DNA of 44,538 nucleotides from Candidatus Poribacteria bacterium (GTDB lineage Bacteria; Poribacteria; WGA-4E; WGA-3G), in NCBI GenBank assembly GCA_022827885.1, contig JAJEIP010000026.1, positions 1 through 44,538 on the forward strand, in the 5' to 3' direction. The notes below the pieces were generated by a model that was given only the letters and a program-made list of their open reading frames with translations, did no database searches and was not told where the DNA came from. Below, piece by piece: positions 40,737 through 44,538 of the stretch; position 1 is the stretch's first letter, and each line of letters opens with the position of its first letter. The position numbers were made by a program, and so were the translations under genes.

Positions 40737-42344
40737 ATGGAAAACAGTGAGAAAGAAACTCTATATAATGGAATTCGTCTGCCGGAAGAGTGGCCCCCAC
40801 GAAATTTTTGTGACACAACCCTTTCACCTATCTCAGAACCCTACTTAGAAAATCCGCCAACAGTTATTTATATAGATAAGGGAAGACAACTGTTTGTAGA
40901 TGACTTTCTCATTGAAAATACCACTCTAAAAAGGGATTTTCACAACCCACGCTTATATGAAGGTAATCCGGTTTTAAAGCCTGAAACGCAACTGGAGCTC
41001 AATGATGGGAAATATCCGGTTGCCTCTCCGTTTAATGACGGCGTTTTTTATGATGCCGAAGACCAGTTATTTAAAATGTGGTATCATGCTGGATGGTTCG
41101 ATGGTCTGGGTTATGCAATCAGTGAAGATGGCTTACATTGGGATAGACCCATGTTAGATGTCCTGCCAGCGACGAACAGGGTCCTTCCGGTAAGGGAAGG
41201 CTATCGGCGAGATGGTGTCGCAGTCTGGTTAGACCCCCACACAGACGATCCGAATCAAAGGTTTAAAATGTTTGCATACTTCCGTTCTCCTGACTGGTCA
41301 GGCGGGGAAGTTTATACCTCATTTGATGGTATCCACTGGGGGCAGCCGGTCAGAACGGGTCCTTGTGGGGATAATACGACTTTCTTCTATAATGCCTTCA
41401 GGAAAAAGTGGGTTTACAGTATTAGGACCTCGAATCGGACGCTTGGACGCACCCGAAGTTATCGCGAACATGAGGATTTTATCAAAGGCGCTTCATGGCA
41501 GAAGGAAGATGTGGTCTTCTGGACGAGAGCGGATGAACTGGACGAAACTGACCCTGACCTCGGATACGCACCTCAGCTCTATGACGTTAACGCAGTTGCC
41601 TATGAGAGCGTGCTTCTGGGCTTGTTTGCGATTTTTAAAGGTCCACCGAATGAGCTATGTGCCATAGGGGGATTCCCTAAGACGAATGAACTGGTGTTAG
41701 GGTATAGCCGCGATGGTTTCCACTGGGATAGACCTGTTCGCAGTCCTTTTATAGCCGCATCGCGACAGGAAGGCAGCTGGAATAGGGCTTATATTCATGC
41801 AGCAGGGGGTGGATGTTTGGTAGTGAACGACAAGATTTACTTTTATTTTGGCGCCTGGTCCGGAGAGTCACCGACACTTGGTAGACATATGTATGCCGGA
41901 GGCACGACTGGCCTCGCGATACTTCGCCGAGACGGTTTTGCTTCCATGAACGCCGGTTTATCTACTGAATCTTTAACAACTCGACCCGTGATATTTAATA
42001 AGGGCAAGCATCTTTTTGTGAATACGAATACAAAAAAGGGCATGCTCCAAGTTGAAATTTTAGACGATCAAGGCAATGAGATTGCGCCATATTCCCATAT
42101 AAACTGTGTTCCCATAAGCAAGGATACGACCTGTCAATTAGTCAGGTGGAAAGAAGGAGAAGATTTATCTGCTCTGGCGGGTAAGTCGGTGAAATTTAGG
42201 TTTTATTTAACAAACGGACAGTTATATTCTTTCTGGGTCAGTCCCGATTTAACAGGTGCCAGCGATGGCTATGTGGCGGGTGGAGGTCCAGGATTTAGCA
42301 CTGCCATTGATACCGTTGGCTCTTCTGTATTGGCGAATCCTTAA
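40737..42344 (+). CDS. Glycoside hydrolase-like beta-propeller protein (GH32/GH43-like fold)
   Basis: The 535-residue protein shows at least three copies of the blade motif SxDGxHW: SEDGLHWDRP (129-138), SFDGIHWGQP (195-204) and SRDGFHWDRP (324-333). DDF lies near 55, and FKMWYHAGWFDGLGYA between blades. This repeated motif is typical of five-bladed propellers related to GH32, GH43 and GH130, but the catalytic acids cannot be placed with confidence. No signal peptide is seen, and AAGGAGG precedes the ATG. It is followed after 29 bases by a PhyH-like gene and then a membrane gene, all on the same strand. Carbohydrate cleavage or binding is inferred. Confidence 0.72.
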   Translation: MENSEKETLYNGIRLPEEWPPRNFCDTTLSPISEPYLENPPTVIYIDKGRQLFVDDFLIENTTLKRDFHNPRLYEGNPVLKPETQLELNDGKYPVASPFNDGVFYDAEDQLFKMWYHAGWFDGLGYAISEDGLHWDRPMLDVLPATNRVLPVREGYRRDGVAVWLDPHTDDPNQRFKMFAYFRSPDWSGGEVYTSFDGIHWGQPVRTGPCGDNTTFFYNAFRKKWVYSIRTSNRTLGRTRSYREHEDFIKGASWQKEDVVFWTRADELDETDPDLGYAPQLYDVNAVAYESVLLGLFAIFKGPPNELCAIGGFPKTNELVLGYSRDGFHWDRPVRSPFIAASRQEGSWNRAYIHAAGGGCLVVNDKIYFYFGAWSGESPTLGRHMYAGGTTGLAILRRDGFASMNAGLSTESLTTRPVIFNKGKHLFVNTNTKKGMLQVEILDDQGNEIAPYSHINCVPISKDTTCQLVRWKEGEDLSALAGKSVKFRFYLTNGQLYSFWVSPDLTGASDGYVAGGGPGFSTAIDTVGSSVLANP

Positions 42345-42373
42345 CTGTCGAACTTCTATCAAAGGAGCATCGA

Positions 42374-43498
42374 ATGGACACAGCATCTATACATCAGCGT
42401 CAAACCGACACCGTCGTCCCAGCAAGCCGCGTGCCTGACCTGCTGCGGCCGGAAGTGCTTCAGGCATTTGACCGCACCTTCTTCGAGCGCGAAGGCTATT
42501 GGGTGTGGGAGGGTATACTCACCGATGCTGGTCGCAAGCGGTGGACGGAAAGCTTGCAGAAGTTACAGCAGATGAACGATGAGATCGTCATGGACACCGA
42601 CTGGGCTGCCATCGACTTCGCGGGCCGAGGGCTACAGCCGCCGTTGCCGGAGCAAATCACCCCGGAGTTTTTGGCGACGTGTTGCGGGGGCTCAGAGCAG
42701 ATGCGCTTCATGCCACGAGGACTAATGCAATACATGCGCGAACACGGGCTGTTCGGGCCAGGTCCTGCGTTGGTGACACGCGGGTACGCGTCGCAGGGCA
42801 TCATGCCGGAGCATTTCTCGATTGGATACGACGACTTCATCAGGGATGTCGCCACCGCCCACCCTCAGATGATGGCGCTATTCACCAAACTTTTCGGTGA
42901 CCGCTTCATACTCGACCACTGCAACATGCTCAACCGGACGCCGGGCTCAATAGGGCGGCGATGGCATGCGCACCAGTATCGGCAGGGGCAGTACGAGGTC
43001 GAAGATCCTATCGGTACCGGAGACGCCCTGACCACCGAGTATCTGCAACGGCAGTGTATTCGGACGCTTTGCTACCCAGAAGGTGCAACCCTCGAGGAGG
43101 GTGGGGAACTTGGGGTCATCCCGGGTGCGCATCTCTACCGCATTCCGTACAAATGGAACACCGAGCGACCCGATGATGACGCCGCCATGAAAGCGGGCTG
43201 GCTGAAGGGAAAGGTCCACGCCTTCACCGGCAAGCCGTTGGAAATGGTACGCTTCTCGCTACCGCCCGGGAGCATGGTCTCGTTTCCGCATCACATGCCG
43301 CATCACGTCGGCCATCGCAAGTTAGGAACCCCGACCCGATGGGGCTTGCTGATAGCGTATCGGACCCCAGACCCCGACGCAAGCCCGGCCAAGTGGACAA
43401 ATGGCATACCTGCCCATTGGGTGGAACGGGCCGCGGCGGAAGGAAGGCTCTCCTCTGCGGCACGCCGAGTGCTTGAGGCGGACAATCCGCTCGACTGA
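42374..43498 (+). CDS. PhyH-like oxygenase, GC-rich compared with its neighbours
   Basis: The 374-residue protein has the PhyH-like core: RRWHAHQYRQGQY (H198, H200), GGELGVIPGAHLYRIP, and then LPPGSMVSFPHHMPHHVGHRK with TRWGLLIAYRTPDP. The first motif reads HxH, not the usual HxD, so iron ligation may differ. AAAGGAG precedes the ATG. Base composition stands out: two of its 60-base rows were counted at 63% and 65% GC against 40% for a row of the propeller gene before it. Such contrast suggests separate or more recent acquisition. Subfamily and substrate are unknown. Confidence 0.75.
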   Translation: MDTASIHQRQTDTVVPASRVPDLLRPEVLQAFDRTFFEREGYWVWEGILTDAGRKRWTESLQKLQQMNDEIVMDTDWAAIDFAGRGLQPPLPEQITPEFLATCCGGSEQMRFMPRGLMQYMREHGLFGPGPALVTRGYASQGIMPEHFSIGYDDFIRDVATAHPQMMALFTKLFGDRFILDHCNMLNRTPGSIGRRWHAHQYRQGQYEVEDPIGTGDALTTEYLQRQCIRTLCYPEGATLEEGGELGVIPGAHLYRIPYKWNTERPDDDAAMKAGWLKGKVHAFTGKPLEMVRFSLPPGSMVSFPHHMPHHVGHRKLGTPTRWGLLIAYRTPDPDASPAKWTNGIPAHWVERAAAEGRLSSAARRVLEADNPLD

Positions 43499-43506
43499 TT
43501 CGACAG

Positions 43507-44538
43507 ATGAACACGTCAAAACGGTTCGATCCTTACCTAAACCGCACGAGCAAATCTGTTAGCGTATCATCGCGGGCAGTTGTCATTGGGCTGGTCTGTG
43601 CCGCCGGGGAATGTCTGATCGCGCCTTACAATGATTACGTGATTCGCAATGTCTTTCTCGCTGGCGGTCATTTTCCTGTCGGTCCATTTTTTGTCCTGAC
43701 CTTCCTGGTGCTGGTTGGCAACCGCATCTTGAGCGCGGTTTCTCCCAAACTCACACTGTCGGCGGGTGAATTGGTAACGATCTGGTGTATCATGACAGCC
43801 GCCTCCGGCATTCCTTCGACAGGCATGATGCGATATGCGTTTCGCCCGCTTGTCGCCTACCAGTATTTTGCAACCCCCGAAAATGATTGGGAAGCACTTT
43901 TCCATCAACATATTCCCGACTGGCGCGTTGTTCGTGATGAGAATGCTATCAAACTCTTTTATGAAGGCATCTCTGTGGGTGAATCCATTCCGTGGGGGGC
44001 ATGGCTGATACCTCTATTCGCTTGGACCCTTTACGTGTTTGTCCTCTACTTCGTTGTGATATGCCTCTCGGTGCTGCTACGCAGACAATGGGTCGAGATT
44101 GAGCGGTGTAGTTTTCCGCTGGTTGTGTTGCCTGTGGAGATGGCAAAGAACCCGCCGGGATCGAGAAATTCACTCTTCAGGCACAAAGCATTATGGGTCG
44201 GACTTGCCGTTCCCGTATGCATTCACACGTTGAACGGTCTTCATGCGTTCTTCCCTGGCGTGCCGGAATTTCCCGTCCGATTCAATCCCCATCCCTACTT
44301 AACTGAAAAGCCTTGGAGTGCACTGAGACCTTTGCAACTCAACTTGTATTGTTCGATAGTGGGGTTCAGCTATTTACTGCCGCTTGAGGTGTCGTTGAGC
44401 CTGTGGTTTTTCTTTCTATTCTTCAAACTCCAATGTCTTATCGGCTCAATGCTCGGTTTCCAAATCACCAAAGGTCCAGGCGTGCAGCACAACGCGTATT
44501 CGTTCAGTGCTTCTCAGGAAATCGGTGCGTGCCTCACC
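43507..44538 (+). CDS. DUF6785-type multi-pass membrane protein, C-terminal part outside the window
   Basis: From the ATG at 43507, 344 codons stay open to the window edge. The protein has several membrane segments and the family motifs NDYVIRNVFLAGGHFPVGPFF-like start, LSAGELVTIW, ASGIPSTGMMRY, ATPENDWEALFHQHIPDW and FYEGISVGESIPWGAW. These match, in my memory, the DUF6785/DUF6784 family of large membrane proteins in Poribacteria, Planctomycetes and Lentisphaerae; its function is unknown, perhaps transport. It follows the GC-rich gene after eight bases, so the three genes from 40737 look like one unit. Confidence 0.85.
   Translation, partial: MNTSKRFDPYLNRTSKSVSVSSRAVVIGLVCAAGECLIAPYNDYVIRNVFLAGGHFPVGPFFVLTFLVLVGNRILSAVSPKLTLSAGELVTIWCIMTAASGIPSTGMMRYAFRPLVAYQYFATPENDWEALFHQHIPDWRVVRDENAIKLFYEGISVGESIPWGAWLIPLFAWTLYVFVLYFVVICLSVLLRRQWVEIERCSFPLVVLPVEMAKNPPGSRNSLFRHKALWVGLAVPVCIHTLNGLHAFFPGVPEFPVRFNPHPYLTEKPWSALRPLQLNLYCSIVGFSYLLPLEVSLSLWFFFLFFKLQCLIGSMLGFQITKGPGVQHNAYSFSASQEIGACLT

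Overview
The window reads as a bacterial chromosome segment, dense in genes on both strands, with a mostly mid-range base composition. Gene content points to a member of Candidatus Poribacteria or a close relative. The evidence is three phytanoyl-CoA-dioxygenase-like proteins, many Gfo/Idh/MocA oxidoreductases and sugar isomerase-type enzymes, LamG secreted proteins, and a DUF6785-type membrane protein. This assignment rests on family knowledge and not on a marker gene; there is no rRNA here. Stop and start usage looks like the standard bacterial code.

Layout. 1-4800 (minus strand): start of a DNA methyltransferase, a GNAT acetyltransferase, then a set with an MDR dehydrogenase, a PhyH dioxygenase and an RmlB-like sugar-nucleotide dehydratase. 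5204-8482 (plus): aldo/keto reductase and two paralogous secreted proteins, closed by a strong terminator. 8491-12786: sugar isomerase/epimerase, hydroxyacid dehydrogenase, Gfo/Idh dehydrogenase and zinc alcohol dehydrogenase. 12898-14634: PIN-domain toxin-like gene, a partner protein with an internal duplication, and endonuclease IV, all abutting or overlapping. 14687-19006: a 59-residue zinc-ribbon membrane protein, an HMA metal chaperone, ObgE, ProB and ProA. 19118-24098: MOP-family flippase, PhyH dioxygenase, secreted metallophosphoesterase and glycerophosphodiesterase. 24290-28147 (minus): NtrC-type regulator, flavin monooxygenase and aldo/keto reductase. 28234-30612: three tRNA genes followed by tilS and hpt. 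30748-34527: di-haem cytochrome c, lipoprotein, LysM-M23 endopeptidase and an outer-membrane-barrel/lytic-transglycosylase fusion. 34564-39318: three more Gfo/Idh proteins and an enolase-superfamily dehydratase. 39414-40557: remains of two LamG genes. 40737-44538: a beta-propeller protein, a GC-rich dioxygenase and a truncated DUF6785 membrane protein.

The genes combine core housekeeping (ObgE, proline synthesis, lysidine tRNA modification, purine salvage, AP-site repair) with a large accessory oxidoreductase and carbohydrate repertoire. ProB and ProA make successive proline steps, TilS sits directly behind tRNAs with CAT anticodons, and the M23 and SLT enzymes both act on peptidoglycan.

The most unusual signals are non-coding or architectural. 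A composite interspersed repeat fills several intergenic gaps, and its end module supplies the sequence directly before start codons. A C-terminal tail is shared by otherwise unrelated secreted proteins. A LamG gene is interrupted by one in-frame TGA, next to an older LamG relic behind a perfect consensus promoter. A barrel is fused to a transglycosylase. A PIN gene is paired with a duplicated partner.
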